A stretch of DNA of 64,000 bases, from positions 46,013,656-46,077,655 of the forward strand of contig OY829539.1 in assembly GCA_963691705.1 (NCBI GenBank), written 5' to 3'. Source of the stretch: Viola odorata (Eukaryota; Streptophyta; Magnoliopsida; Malpighiales; Violaceae). Position numbers and translations under genes: made by a program. The notes below the pieces were generated by a model that saw nothing but the letters and a program-made list of their open reading frames with translations, made no database searches and was not told the origin of the DNA. The first letter of the stretch is position 1. Every line of letters starts with the position of its first letter. Below, piece after piece: positions 22,301 through 35,175 of this stretch.

Positions 22301-23002
22301 ATCATCACATAATCCATGATTATTTAAATATGATAATTTAGTGACATTCAGCTTAGGTTTTAGTTGAAAATGCAGGGTAATTGTATGACTCTGGCTTTCC
22401 TTTTGGGGTCATTTTAATCACCATCGTGTATAACTAAATGCATCTATTTTGCCATAAGCTGAATGCAGTTGAGAAATTTATGATCACAGTTAACTTCAAA
22501 TGTATTGGCATAAAAAGTGCGATGGAATTCAGTGGCTTGTCGGCACCCTGTTCTTCTATTGATATAATGAATTGCATAATCACCACTCAGTTGATTTCGT
22601 TAGTCAATTGAAAACGATAGAAGAGTGAAAATGAAGGAAAAAAGAATATCCTGTACTTTCTTCTAATATTTGCTATTTTAGATGCAAATGTTGGCCACTT
22701 AATGTTAAGCCTAATTGTTTAACCAGGCATTATCCAGCAAAGGTGTGCGTAAAGTTGATACAGACAAGGCACTGAAACTGGTTTTCAAGGGAGGTGAATG
22801 TGGAGATCATGAATCAAGTCTGTCCCTGTCAAAGCATTCTATGGATCAGCTGTTGGCTCAGGTTTCAAAGCAGTGGCTCAAGAGTCAGGATGCTCCCCAA
22901 GAAACACGTAAATCAAGAATTGTTCGGTGGCTTCAGTACCGTGGTTTCAGTTGGGATGTTATTTCCTTTGTGTTGAAGAAGTTAGAATCTCAGCGAAAGT
23001 AG
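19340..23002 (+). CDS. RecX-family protein, organelle-type
   Basis: Six exons join in frame to 368 residues: 19340-19413, 19712-20076, 20170-20380, 21172-21264, 21738-21825, 22727-23002. RecX proteins bind and modulate RecA recombinase; plant copies are expected in plastids or mitochondria with RecA homologues, and the Ser/Leu-rich start (MAIQVLNIASQFSLSLQ) could be a transit peptide. The RecX helical repeats are seen in AVELRKKLLGKSFPPDVVED, GLIDDSLYAETFSRSR and IVRWLQYRGFSWDVISFVLK. Exon 2 holds a direct duplication of about 38 residues (SGGIERILSSGKKAQ and SGGIGRTLSSGKKTQ, each followed by HAESSFLDDA). The family call is firm; the compartment is inferred. Confidence 0.88.
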
Positions 23003-24126
23003 GGATCTTTCTTGAATACTGATGCCAAAGAAGGGCTGTGGGTCATACCCAATACGAGATGATGGTCCACACGGGATCAGCAGAGTTGTAAGATGGTCAT
23101 TGTGGATAGACCCACTGTCTCCATTAGTGATTACTGCTGTGGCCAAAAAGCTGGACACTGCATTTGTTGAGCAGCCAGTGGTGCACTGAGGTACGGTCAA
23201 TCGCCCTTGTTTTTAACTAAAAATGGGAGAATTCATTTCATGTACCCCAACAAGTGAAAATATTCGAAGAAAATATAATCGGTTCGTGTACATGTCTACT
23301 TCTTGATTTGCTTACCTAGTTACATACAGCACCATGCACACAAGTTGTACTAAAAGTAGCCTTTTGTGGGCGTTCAAGACTTTTAACTTGCATGGTCTGT
23401 GGATCAGAAGATTGGATTGGTACTTTCTGTACTCTCTCTCTTGGCAGGCATGCATGTGAGAAATATAGTTGGTCACCATAACATCATTATCTTGCTATAA
23501 GTAAACAGGTATGATGGTCCTGCTTGTGCATGTGCTGTTGAGTTAAGACCTTTAGTCTCTTCTTGTAAACCAAGTTTAGCAATTTAGTATCCTTTTTGGA
23601 TTTTGGATTTGGATTTGGATTTGGATTTGGGTCTTTATTTTTTCTGGCCCTGGCCGCTGGAAAGTCCCACTCAAACAGCACATTGCCATGTGATGTAAGG
23701 AACGTGGGGTCATGTGAGCCAGCCAGGTTTCGAAATGGAAAGACCCTTCTTTTTTTTCCTTATTCTCTTAGGAAAAGAGGAAAAAAAGAAAAGAAAAGAA
23801 AAGGTGCGTTCGTGTGTAGACAAGAGAATCTCGTTTTTTGCATTAAATTCTACTTGTATGCATCCAAAGACAACAACAATCATTGTTCCAACTTTCCATG
23901 TATTTACGTCCTAGTCACACTTCCCATCCCTACTCCTCCCTATTCCCAAAGACGATAATAGTAGGATTGTAAAAAAAAAAATCTACATGAGTCGTGGAAC
24001 GAAAAAAATTATTCTAAAAACCTTTTTAAAATTTCGTTATACTCAAGTGAAAATAGTTTCTTATTGTTAAAGTAGGGATCGGGAAAAAAAATCTTTAATA
24101 TGAGATATTACAATATTATAACAGGA
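23003..24126. other. 3' UTR of the RecX gene and intergenic DNA
   Basis: It contains a short (GGATTT)n microsatellite at about 23597-23630. The ORF across it (Phe/Gly repeat) is an artefact. The rest is AT-rich without features. Confidence 0.5.
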
Positions 24127-27100
24127 TTAAATTGAATCATCAGAGAAAGCATAGGAGCAGTTAGAAGATGCTTGAGAAGCTACAATTCTAGACGGAGGAG
24201 GAGGAGGGGGAGGAGGTGTGGAAGTAGGCTTCGGGAGGTCCGGCTCGACGTGGCGGATCTCTTTTAGCATTGCAACAACATCCTTCATGATGGGTCGATC
24301 GTCCCGTCGGTTGCTGACGCATAAGAATGAAACTGCTAATGTTTGTAACATTTCATGCATTGTAGGGTCAGCTCTTCCCCTAAGCTTTGGGTCAAGAATG
24401 TCAGCAGCATTCTTTTTACTGGCTAAGTGTTCCCTAACCCACTGAACCAAGTGTGCTCCACATGGTAAACTTGGGTCTAAAGGATGCCTTCCTGTTAAAA
24501 CCTCCAACATCACTACACCAAAACTGTACACATCACTTCGCTCGGTGATTCGCTGCATCGATGCGTGTTCTGCAGAAAAGAAACACCAGAAAGATTAAGC
24601 TTGACTTTATTATAAGACAATTGAACTATAACTAAATGTTTAAGACGGGTCAGAATTTAAGATTGTATGTTACCTGGAGCCATGTATCCATAAGAACCAG
24701 CTAGTTGAGGTTTTGGACTTGGCTTGCATGAATCATCTTCAGCATTTCTGTTCACAACTCTTGCCAGTCCAAAATCAGCAAGGTAAGGCTCATACCTTGG
24801 CCCTAGCAGCACATTCATGGCCTTCACGTCACCGTGCAGAATCGGTGGGACACAATCATGATGCAAGTATGCAAGTGCATGTGCAACACCCAACACAACA
24901 TCATATCTGGTTTCCCAGTCTGTTCCACCTTTTCCAGCTCCATGAAGTAGTGAGCTCAAGCTTCCATTTGGAAGGTAATCATAGAAAAGCAGCTTCAGAT
25001 TCCGGTTTGAACACCAACCCAGAAGCCGGACAATGTTCCTGTGCCTCACCGAACCAAGTGTGTGAATCTCGGAATTAAACGCTCCGGACTCGTCTGCTGA
25101 CCACATCTTCTTTACAGCTATTGTCTCTCCATTTGGGATTGTAACCCTGTATACAACTCCAGAGCTACCAGTGCCTATAACATTTGCTGATGTTAGATTT
25201 CGAACAACATCATCCACCGAAAATTCAAGCTTCTGATACAAAGTCATCTTCCAAGTGCCGTTATCATCAAGGGAATCACTGTCAGTAGTGAACCTGCCGC
25301 GGACTAGCATGTAGACCGCAACTAATATCAGCACTGCACTTAAACTAAGAAGAATGGATGTCAGGAGCCTCATTGCTAATCCAGCGTGCCTTGCCCGCCC
25401 CATCCCATCTGCTGGTGTCACTACCCCTCCTGCAATGTACAGACCTTTATTTGAAGTAAGGTCACTAAGCGGGAGCTTTCGAAAAAATTGGGTGTTAGGC
25501 AATTCTCCAGAGAACTCGTTGAAGGAGACATTAAGGGAGACGAGGTTTTGAAGGTTGGCAAGAGAATCTAAATCGCCTTGTAGCTTGTTGTGAGAAAGGT
25601 CGAGGATTCCCAGCTTACTGAGACCGGAGAATTGAGATGGGATCTCACCGGAGAACAGGTTGCAGCTGAGGTTTAGAGAGATTTCCAGCTCCGGAATCTG
25701 GCCAAGTTCCTTCGGAATTTCCCCAGAGAAACCATTTTCTGCAAGGTTAAGCAACTGCAGCTTACTGCAAGACAAAATCTCTGCTGGAATTCTGCCCGAA
25801 ATTTGATTCTTCGCCAAATTGAGCTTGGTTAGTTCAGTCAATGACCCAATGCTGTGAGTCAGAGGACCAGTGACCCTATTGTCTGAAATATCCAAAAGCT
25901 GTAGGCTTTTGGGTAGAGTATCAGGCACAGAACCAGTGATCCCATTGGAATGAAGATCGAGAAACTCAAGGTTCTGGCATCCGGATATCCATGATGGGAT
26001 TGCTCCAACCAGACGATTGTTGCTCAAGTCCAAGAAATTCAAACTCTTCAAATATCCAACCTCCGATGGAATAGTACCCCCCAGCCTGTTCCCATTCAAC
26101 CTCAGCCTATACAAGTTGGTGCAGTTTCCAATATCCGGCGGTATAAACCCAGATAAATCATTGGAAAGGAGGAGCAACTTGGTGAGATTCTGCAACCCAA
26201 ATATCTGCTTAGGTATCGAACCAGAAAGATAGTTGTATGATAAATCAAGAGCCTGAAGATTCTGACACTCTGAAAGTGACTCTGGAATGTTGCCTGTTAG
26301 GTTGTTCTGCCAGGCAAAGAACAGATTCAAGCTCTTCAGATTCCCAATAAGTGAAGGAATCTCACCGGAAAAGTTGTTGTTGTCGAGTTCAAGATGACTG
26401 AGTTGTGCACAATTTGTGATCTCAGCAGGTATAGTACCTAATAACTGATTGACACTCAGCTGAAGCTCTTGAAGCTTCAAAAGATTCCCAAAACTTGTCG
26501 GTATGGTTCCTGTAAGAAGATTCTCTGAAAAATCAATAACTGTGAGCTCTGTGCAGCTTCCAACCTCAACTGGGATTGTACCAACCAAGCTGTTCTGCCA
26601 TAGTAGAAGACTCTGAAGTTTTTTGAGTTCCCCGATTCGCCTTGGGATTGAACCAGAAAGAGAATTCTGATACAGATACAGGTTCTGCAACTCAGTGCAG
26701 TCCCCAATTTCCTCAGGAATGGGGCCTGTCAAGAATGAGGTGTAAATGGCTATGCTCTGAAGCCTTTTCAGCATTCCAATAGTTGAAGGAAGTCTGCCAG
26801 AAATGCTGGTTTCGGCGAGGCCTAAAACAACCAAGTTGGTGCAGTTTCCAATCTCCTGAGGCAGCTCTCCTTTCAGATTCTTGTTCCCTCCGGCTCGAAA
26901 AACTTGCAGCCTGCTCAATCCTCCAATGCTCTTTGGAATTTCTCCAATTAGCTGATTGTCATAGAGAGTGAGATGGACTAGACTGGACAGGTTTCCAATA
27001 TCATCAGGAATGGCACCTTCAAGAAAATTTGTGTTGAGAGCTAAAGTTTGCAGCTTTCTCAGCGTGCAGATTTCAACTGGGATTTCTCCTGATAGAGAAT

Positions 27101-27500
27101 TGTCACTGAGATCAAGGAGAGTAAGGTCCTGATAATCTCCAAACTCTTTCGGGATCGCGCCGGTTAGATTGGTGGATGAGAGGATGAGGGTGTTCAAGGA
27201 CTTGAGAGACTGAAAATTTGAAGGAAGTGAGCCTTGCAAATCTACTTCTCGCAAGTTTATCTGTATGATGTTGCCATTTGTGTTGCAGTGGACACCAAAC
27301 CAGTGATTGTTGCATGGATTTGGGTCTAAAGGGTTCCATGATTTCAATGCATCAGTGGAGCTGTTTAAAGTTTTCTTCCATGTCAGAAGAGCTTGGCCTT
27401 GCTCATCAATGGAGTGGCAAGAAAGGAAGAGGAAGGAGTAGTTTATCGATAGCAGGAAGGTGAAGGAGAAGGAGAAGATATTCCTTAGAATTGCAGGCAT
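24127..27500 (-). CDS. RGI3: LRR receptor-like kinase, RGF-receptor type (LRR-XI)
   Basis: Two exons, 27500-24674 and 24569-24127, encode 1089 residues, the normal length for the RGI/RGFR group. In order: signal peptide (about 1-29); LRR N-cap with WFGVHCN; more than 20 plant-type LRRs; a single membrane span near residues 708-732; and a kinase with IGTGSSGVVYRV at about 778, AVKKMW, HGDVKAMNVLL at about 887 and DFGLARV. The intron lies in YGYMAP/EHASMQ, a conserved place. The ectodomain has RAGG at about residue 203, the RxGG signature linked to sulfated-peptide (root meristem growth factor class) recognition. The catalytic HRD is HGD, so it is a non-RD kinase. Likely plasma membrane. The closest Arabidopsis gene by memory is At4g26540. 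Confidence 0.93.
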
Positions 27501-28170
27501 TGCTGCTGTGGATGAGAAGAACAGTAGAAGTTGTTGTTGGTCTGTTTGTGTTGGGATTGTTGAGGGGAGAACCCCATGTTTTGTTTATAGAAAGAAAAGC
27601 AGAAGAAGATCTGGATCCAAGAGAGACCACCACCTTCACCTTCTTTTTTTCTTTTTCTTTTTGTTTTTTCTGTTACCATTATTTTTTTTAATTATCATCT
27701 TTAAATGGTATAGCTGTTAGCTGAGGATATGGGTATTTTGGTTTTATTTATGTAAGTGCATCTTCTTCTTTTTTGACTCATGGGTTTTTTCTTTTTCTTT
27801 TCTTCCGTAAATAGACAAGATTAATGTTAATAAACCCGAATTAGGGAACTACTTCTGTTTATTTTGTAAGAATTATCACCGAGTTATTGAGTGGGTGAGT
27901 TTGTACTCATACACTTTACTTTACCTTAGCTTTTGTCCCAAAGATTACACTAAAAAGGATGACTTTATGTTTTTTTTTATAAAAAAAACTCTCATTCTAT
28001 GAATCCACTTTTACGTGTTGTGATCCATTCTATTTGGTTTCCACTTTTGAGGTCAGCTAGAGGCTTTTTCTCTTTTATCATCCATCATTTTGTTAGAAAC
28101 AAATAAAAAATAATACTTATTTAATTTAATTTATTGATTTATTTTGGTGTTTAATTGATTGATTTAATGA

Positions 28171-28171
<1 letters not shown>

Positions 28172-28202
<31 letters not shown>
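28172..28202. repeat. (AT)n microsatellite
   Basis: About 15 uninterrupted AT units. Confidence 0.95.
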
Positions 28203-28205
<3 letters not shown>

Positions 28206-29359
28206 AAGATAGAGATGGCTTGGAGATCAAATTACCAACATGACACAGCAACCATATATATATTTTGATGATGATTAATCCGAAAGACAAGATTATGAAA
28301 CCCGGCCTAGTCCGGCCGGGATCAAGCCGGAAATCGAGTGAATTTTGATAAAAAATATTTTAAAAAAAATCGGTTAATATCCAACGATCTTGATCAAAAC
28401 TCGATGATTTAAATAACTCGAGCTCGAGTTGTTGGGTTGATCTAAAAGATATTTTAGGGTATAGCTAGTCCTGTTCTTTCAATGCATAATCCAAGACTGA
28501 AGGTGGTCCGTCATTTTTTGTGGTCATAAACTACTTAGCCATCACTACAGAGGTTTTTCCAAACAATCTTTTCAGTGTTTTTATTTTGTTACATCAAGGA
28601 GGCCTTTGCCTTACTATGTTGTGATCTTCTCCTGCATTTCTTTTTATGAAAACCAAACTTCTACTTCTTTTTATTTTATTTTGCTGACTAAACTGATGGA
28701 GTGGAACTCGAGTTTGCATTTTTTTAAAGAGACCACTGTTAGATACACATTTCACTTAAGTAGAAGGGAAATTTATAAATTGTATGTTAAAAAATTCAAA
28801 CTCGAATCATCTTAAAAGAATAGATGGATGGGATGAAATGAAATGAAAGATCCATTTTGGTTTTTTTATGATCCAATTGACGATGTGGATGCAATTGTGG
28901 AATCTAAAGTGGGTAGTGATTAGTGAAGTGCACATGTAATTAAGTAAGGAATATGAGAAAAGATAATAAGGTTTTCTTTTCATTTTTTATAGTTCATAAG
29001 CTGCAAATCCTGTAATGCTGTCGGCTGGTCTTTTTGAAATTGAATTAAAAAGAAGAAAATTCTAAAGACAGCTTAATTAATTAAGAGTTGTTTGTTCTCA
29101 CTTTTATTTTTTTATTTTTTTATTTATTGAAAATCTCACACTTTCATTATTTACCATCAAACCAAATTAAATGGTCCACAAGAATTGTTTTATATACTAT
29201 ACAAGAATTGCATGATGGGTCAGCACTCAGCACCACTAACTCGGCACTAGCAGACTCACCCATTACAAAATTAATTAAACAAGTATGATAGATAAAAATA
29301 CATTATTTTATTCTAAATCGATACATTGAATCGGAAATCAATTTAACCAATTCTTTGTG

Positions 29360-29656
29360 GCATTGGTGGTTGAAAAGTAAGGACAACGGGTTCGCCTACA
29401 GTTTGTCCGATGTCCTTCAATCCCCGGCATGGTTACTCAATCGGTGAATCGAAGCTCGGTTTTCTCAGATGTAGGTTGATGAGGAGTCAGGTCTAATAGT
29501 GGGCTAGGGAGTCAGTCCTTTGCCCTTTTCTTTGGGGCTTCGTTTGTTGTTGAGAACGTTTGTCGCACTGCTATTGAAGCAGTGTCTTGTAATCTTCAGT
29601 CATGTTCTTCATGACAATTCATTTCAATATAACTTTCTGCTGATTAAAAAAAAAAT
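29360..29656 (+). mobile_element. Possible LINE 3' end with A tail
   Basis: A relatively GC-rich island ends in ATATAACTTTCTGCTGATT and then a run of ten A. That ending is common in plant L1 elements. No reverse transcriptase is left. Confidence 0.3.
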
Positions 29657-32600
29657 CAATCAAAGAGTTCAATCGAACATAATTCCCTTTTATGTTATAC
29701 ACTAAATAGTGCAGTCAACCGTACAAAAATTGGATAATGTGCAATGAGTTATTAACTACGCGATTCACTCACTATATATGATAAATTAGAACACCTATAA
29801 TTCGCACAAAAATAATGGGAAAACTGCAAGAAAATTACCAACCTTGATATAACAAAAATCAGTCAACACCATGGTCCTCACAAAAATAGATGGGTGAGAA
29901 CTAATTTAATGCATTTTTCTCTAAACACTGTAATATGAATACCTGATACTTCACTTTTTTTGAAAATTGAATTTGAAGGAAGTTAGACCGTAGTGATAAG
30001 GCCATCTTGATTTGGTTTAAAAATTTCGGCTAATTAAATTCTTATCTGTTGTACAATTTGACCAATGATGGATATACCAAGCAGTAAACATGAATGTTCT
30101 GTTAAAACAAATCTATCAAGACATGTTTGATTGCAAACTAACTTGAGAACAGAAAAGAAAGTACAATGATCATTGGCCACCTAGAATGGCTAGCTACTTC
30201 TAGTACGGATTCATCTAAATGGTTCGTATCGTATGTATCCATGTTATAGCTTATAATTCAACTAATTACTTAGCATATAATTCATTTTGTTATTTGTAAA
30301 CAAAATGTTTATAATATATTCTTATGCGATGATCGGTCATGATTAAGCACCGAGTCACTCCAAAAAAGAAAGAAAGAAAGACATAGGTAGGGCAAACAAT
30401 CAATCTTATCAACCTAGTACTATATCGATCAATACGTTTCATTTCAATACTGAAAACAATATACAAACTATATCATATCATTTCAGTTTCTATCTCGATC
30501 TATACCGGTCATATCGGTCGTATTGTTTACATACCGGCTAGTATGGACGATACGTCTCATCCCAGTACTAAAAAAACGTATTTTAAATTTATTGAATCTT
30601 GTAAATTTGTATATAATATATATAAGAAAAATAAAACACTGTCATGGTATTTTAACTAGGACCGGTCCATCCCGTACCAATAATTAAATTAAAACGCTCA
30701 TTAGTACGAGATTCACAAGCTGGCAAACAATACTAGAATGTTTAGTAAAAAGTTAAAGATCCATGCAAGCATAATTTGGGACAATCAAAAGGACAATGGT
30801 ACAAACTACATTAAAAGAAGACAAGGACCCAAAAACAGTAGAAAATATGCAAAAGAGGCCCCTCCTCCAGATTCCAAACACATCTTTTTTGTGTTGCAAA
30901 CTTTCTTGGCTCAAAAAAGCTTCCATGTCTTGCAACTAAAGGATACTTTTGTAAGGTAATGTGATGTCATTTTTCCCCACCTACAATCATAAATGGTTAA
31001 CACACTCTTCCTGTATCAATTAGTTTCATAAATGTGGTAAAATGTCACTCTATCACTTTTATTTTTATTTTTAGAAGCGGACGTTGGAGTAGAATTCAAA
31101 AATTCACTAGAATTTAATCATCAGCTAACAACCATGAATTAAATGTCTATTAAGATCGATTAATTAGCTGATATATGTGATTGAAGTAACCAGCTAATTC
31201 ACCCAATTCTCATTGATGGACAATCTCTAGCTAATAATTATATATAACCCTCCATTTTATTCCATTAATTTTATTTAATTTAATTTAATGAGACTTATTG
31301 ATTTTTAGATCTCTATCACATGATCAATACATGTGATCTCTTCTCTTGTGCGTAAGGAAGCAAATGGATTAATTAATTAATATCAAGAAATTATTGTATT
31401 AGGAGCATGTATGCACATGCCATGATCCTCAAATGGCAGTTGCATGTAGTGGAATGTGTAAAGAAACAGCAGCAATAGAAAAGAATATTTATGCTTAAGG
31501 CTAATTAAGGTTATAAAATGGTTTAATGACAAACGATCCCTCTAATGGACAATTTTATTTAGTTTGGTCTATGATATAAATTTGCTTAATGAACCGTAGC
31601 ATGCTGCAATTAGTTAATGTGATCCTTCCATAATTTGCGTTCGACTTTCACACTAATGTGTCAGTTTTAATATGATGAGAGACATTACACAAATGGATCA
31701 CATCAAGCAAGTTTATCATATACTATATGAACCAAAATAAAACAAATTTATGCACCAACAACCATATGGCATTGAGAAACCACGTTAATCAATTTATACC
31801 AAAAAGATCAAATTAAACGAAATAAAATCTTTTTGCTTTCACATACACTTTATTATTATTAATGCACATATACCATTTACTATCTGCCCAAGTAGTGCAA
31901 ATTTGTCTCTATTTTCTTTTGTTTATTAAGAAAATGGTGCAAAGTTCTTAATTAGGTATTTTGGCAGTCCTTGTTTGGTATGGAGAGTGGCACATGACAC
32001 ATGGGAGTTTGAGTGGAATGTTTATAATACATGAAATGCTGCCATGTTGCTCATCTACATGTGTGTCCCAAACAATTCACCACTATATAGAAGGCAGTAG
32101 ATTTTTCATTTGATAATATCTTGCTTACGGGGATGATGAACAAACGACGATCGACGTAGTGCGGACCCTAAGCAAAATGTTGTAGCGATGGATCCATGTT
32201 TAATCATTGTTTTTTGTTTTTGTAGTGGAAGGGCTACTTACTTGCGCACCCACACGTGCTCCGGAGTTGTACTCCACATTTCTTTTCTTTTCTTTTCTTT
32301 TTTGTGATAGAAAAGTTGTACTCTACATTAATATGTAAGTAAATTTAACGTTGCGGGTATATTTATTTTGGGTATTTTCAATTCGACTTGGACCATATAC
32401 TTGAGTACATGATTTGATATTTTCTAAAAAAATTAAGAAAAAAAAACGGAATAATATTCTATTATATTTTTATTCGTTTCTTTAAAGTTGAAAAGACGTA
32501 ACTTTTCGTCTGACTATTGGATTGAGTTTAAATTTTACAAACGAATTCACAACGTAATTGAGATAAAACCAATGAACATATCAATTGGAGTTTCGTTCGT

Positions 32601-33350
32601 GCATTTAGATCGGGAAAAATCCGCTTATTGTCCTCTTTTTCTAAGGTTTAGTTTTACGGTAGGTCTTACACCTTTTAATTCAAAAGTGCACCTTGTATTA
32701 CTTGCTATTCTAATAAAATCATTAGCTTATGGAAAAAGATACATATTTAAGTTAATTTGGATTTGAAAATAAAGCATTCTAAATTAGAAGAGTTGTTTTT
32801 TTTTTAAAATTAGATAATGCTCCAATAAAGATTATGTTTGGTTTTTGGAATAGAGAGCATGCCTTGTGATAGACAAGGTCCCTAATAATACAGTTTATAT
32901 ATGCTGGATTGGATCGGATCAAAAACAAAATTTGTCAAATTGCAAAATTCTAATCTCATCAATTATATCAAACATGGGTCCATGTCCATAATTGCTGTCT
33001 AATCACTTGGATAATCCGTTGATTAATTTTACTCCCTCCGTCATTTGAAGCTTGACGCCCCAAGGCCAATTCCCAAAATCCGGATTTAGTTGACGCCTTT
33101 GATTGTTGTGCCGTCCTTGGGTGCGTAATGACGATTTTGGCCCTCAAACGACACGTCGTTTGGCTCGAAAAGCTGCAGGTCGTCTGGGGTCGGAGGGAAG
33201 TGAAATTTAAAACCCACTAAAAACGCGCGCCAATAATACTTTTCATCCCTGTTCTGAAACAGAGGCATCACCCCTCTAACTCCCAATCTTCCTTAACCCT
33301 TTAACTCCCTCACTTCTTATTTTTGTTCTTCTGAGTTCAAATTAAGGTAA

Positions 33351-33958
33351 ATGGAGGGGATATATTGTGATAATTCACAGTATGACAGCTGTATCCAGTT
33401 TGATAATTGTGGGAATATGTTTGTTCATGATTCTGTCGTTGGCGACGATGAAGAAATGGTTGGAGACGATTGGGGGCCCATATCCGATGAAATTGTTGAA
33501 GATACGTATGAGAAAGAGGAGAAAGAAAGCATGATTAAGGATATGGGTGGGCAAGAAGAGAGCTCGCGGTTGAATTTGAGAGAGGTTGAGTCGAAGGGTG
33601 GCAAAGCTGTAGCGGAGAATCGGCTCGGTTCTAGGGTTATTGACGTTGCAAACCATGTCAACGAGGTAAGGAACGTAAAACCTCCTTTTGATTTTGATTT
33701 AAATGAAATTTCCTTGCCGGAAAACACCCCCCTCTTTGCTCGGGTGATAAGGAACATCGTAGTTTTGATTTAAATAAAATTCCCTCTGGTGGTGCTGATG
33801 AAGAAGATCCTGAAAGCGCAATATCACCAATATTCCCTGAAGAAAGAGATTTTGACTTGAATAAACTACCAAGTGCTGGTCAATGGCATTTCTCAGATGG
33901 TGTTGAAGAGAGGGCAATCATCATCATGATGCGGATCCTTCTTCCAGATTACCATTAG
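33351..33958 (+). pseudogene. Mariner accessory ORF1 (acidic, FDLNxxP repeats), copy A
   Basis: The frame opens at the ATG (MEGIYCDNSQYDSCIQF) and runs to 33773. A second frame from about 33755 to 33958 continues the protein, so there is a one-base frameshift near the C run at about 33727-33732, unless an intron starting GTAAGG at 33667 removes it. The N-terminus (WD/CDNSQ, then MFVHDS) is shared with ORF1 of elements B and C, as is DEIVEDTYE. The C-terminal part has three motifs of the form FDLNxxP (FDLNEISLP, FDLNKIP, FDLNKLP), the form of the EAR motif that recruits TOPLESS corepressors. Function unknown; possibly a nuclear partner or regulator of transposition. Confidence 0.6.
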
Positions 33959-34161
33959 AGAATTAATATCCAACTGTGTTGGGTGGTGTAAATCATTTTC
34001 GTAGGCAATGTTGTTATCTGGATCGTGGGACTTCTGGATTTTTGTTCCCTGAATTTGCAATATTGTGGTTTCTCTATGAATGCGGATAATGTAAAATGTG
34101 CAATATATGAATATTAAAACGGATGCTTTTTATTGAAAATCACGAAGAGTTACATATGTTT

Positions 34162-34530
34162 TCAATTAGACTTGGGAATGACAGGAACCCTGTTGGCAAA
34201 CTTGTTTGATGCCTTGACCGCAGCATGCATTTGGGCCAGGCTCAGCCTCAAACAGTCCCTTGACGCCTCCAACCTGGAAATTATCTTGGCCAATTGAAGG
34301 AGGGCGTCTCCCATGGTCTTGATGAACTCCTCCGCATCCATACAAGCCTCATCATATTGGTAGAGCACATCTGTCCTGGATTCCTTCAGCTGGTGCCGGA
34401 CTTGTTTCCACTGATCAATTTCCTGCTCTATAGAGAGCAGCATGCTCTCCACAGAAATGACATCCTTATGGAGTGCAGTACCAGCGATGCCTGCGATATC
34501 TAGGATGTTTTGTACAACCCGTGGATCCAT
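34162..34530 (-). CDS. Mariner accessory helical protein 1
   Basis: An intact 122-residue ORF starting MDPRVVQNILDIAGIAG. Almost entirely predicted helix, with a coiled-coil-like middle (VESMLLSIEQEIDQW) and later LLQLAKIISRLEASRD, ending FANRVPVIPKSN. The closing FANR-P-IP pattern is shared with helical protein 2 and with the copy in element C, and all three start with MD. A TATA box lies about 95 bp upstream (34624-34631). It is transcribed away from helical gene 2. No domain is recognised; it might assist or restrain the transposase by protein contacts. Confidence 0.65.
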   Translation of the reverse strand: MDPRVVQNILDIAGIAGTALHKDVISVESMLLSIEQEIDQWKQVRHQLKESRTDVLYQYDEACMDAEEFIKTMGDALLQLAKIISRLEASRDCLRLSLAQMHAAVKASNKFANRVPVIPKSN

Positions 34531-34623
34531 GTCTTCGGTGATGGTTTGAGGTGAAGATATGTAACTCTAACAGAAGTTGTTAAGCAGTGTTTGATGGTGT
34601 GGTTGCGTACTGAATAGGATCCC

Positions 34624-34631
34624 TATTTATA
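34624..34631 (-). promoter_or_regulatory. TATA box of helical gene 1
   Basis: TATAAATA on the minus strand inside a short palindromic CCCTGTATAAATAGGG context, about 95 bp before the start codon at 34530. Confidence 0.6.
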
Positions 34632-35088
34632 CAGGGATTATTGATGGGTGTTGATAAACATTGATAATTCAATGCATGGGCGTGATTGGGTGTGGATGCG
34701 GTTGTGGAATAGGAATTGGTTGGAATTTGTGTTCAAATGGTATTGTGTTGGCAATAGGCCTGTGTGAAGCTGCTTGTATTCCTTCCCTATAAATCAGGCT
34801 GATTGACAGAGCACGGCTGGGATGATACGTTACTCCTTCTTTTCAGGCTTCTTTATTTCAAATTCCAAACTTAATTTGGCAACAAATCTTGGTGAATGGT
34901 CTAATTGATTGTGTTTCTGTTTGCAGTGATACGCACTGCTTGGGAGACGCCGCTAACCTCTGAAACCCTTACACGTTGAAACCGTGCCAAGAAAGGGAAT
35001 CTCCCCTGTTCTTCACCATTGCTACACTCCAATCTTTCTACAAGCTTACACGTTTCCAACAGGTTCATCGCAGTACTCCAAACCCTCT

Positions 35089-35096
35089 ATTTATAG
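35089..35096 (+). promoter_or_regulatory. TATA-like box of helical gene 2
   Basis: TATTTATA about 80 bp before the ATG at 35176. A second candidate, TATAAAT, is at 34788-34794. With the box at 34624 this makes 34531-35175 a divergent promoter region. Confidence 0.4.
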
Positions 35097-35175
35097 CGCT
35101 AAATTCATCCTTGTTCATACTCCAAACTCCCACCACCCTTACACGTATCCAACCTGTTCTACCCCGGTGAGCATT

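Larger units (their letters stand above)
27501..33031. other. AT-rich intergenic DNA, 5.5 kb
   Basis: 27501-27720 is the TC-rich 5' leader/promoter side of the LRR kinase. The remainder is AT-rich with no protein-like ORF. It includes a microsatellite (28172), a possible LINE tail (29360) and a short segment at 30430-30600 rich in CCGGT/ATACCGGT palindromic words that may be an old transposon end. Confidence 0.5.

Noticed and set aside
23597..23630. Interstitial telomere repeat
   Set aside because: The unit is GGATTT, not TTTAGGG.
23596..23958. ORF beginning with a Phe/Gly repeat
   Set aside because: Made by a (GGATTT)n microsatellite and UTR sequence.
24713..25078. Plus-strand ORFs across the LRR kinase
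   Set aside because: Antisense shadows of a conserved kinase gene.
34984..35175. N-terminal extension of helical protein 2
   Set aside because: UTR-like repeats; the homologues start at MD.
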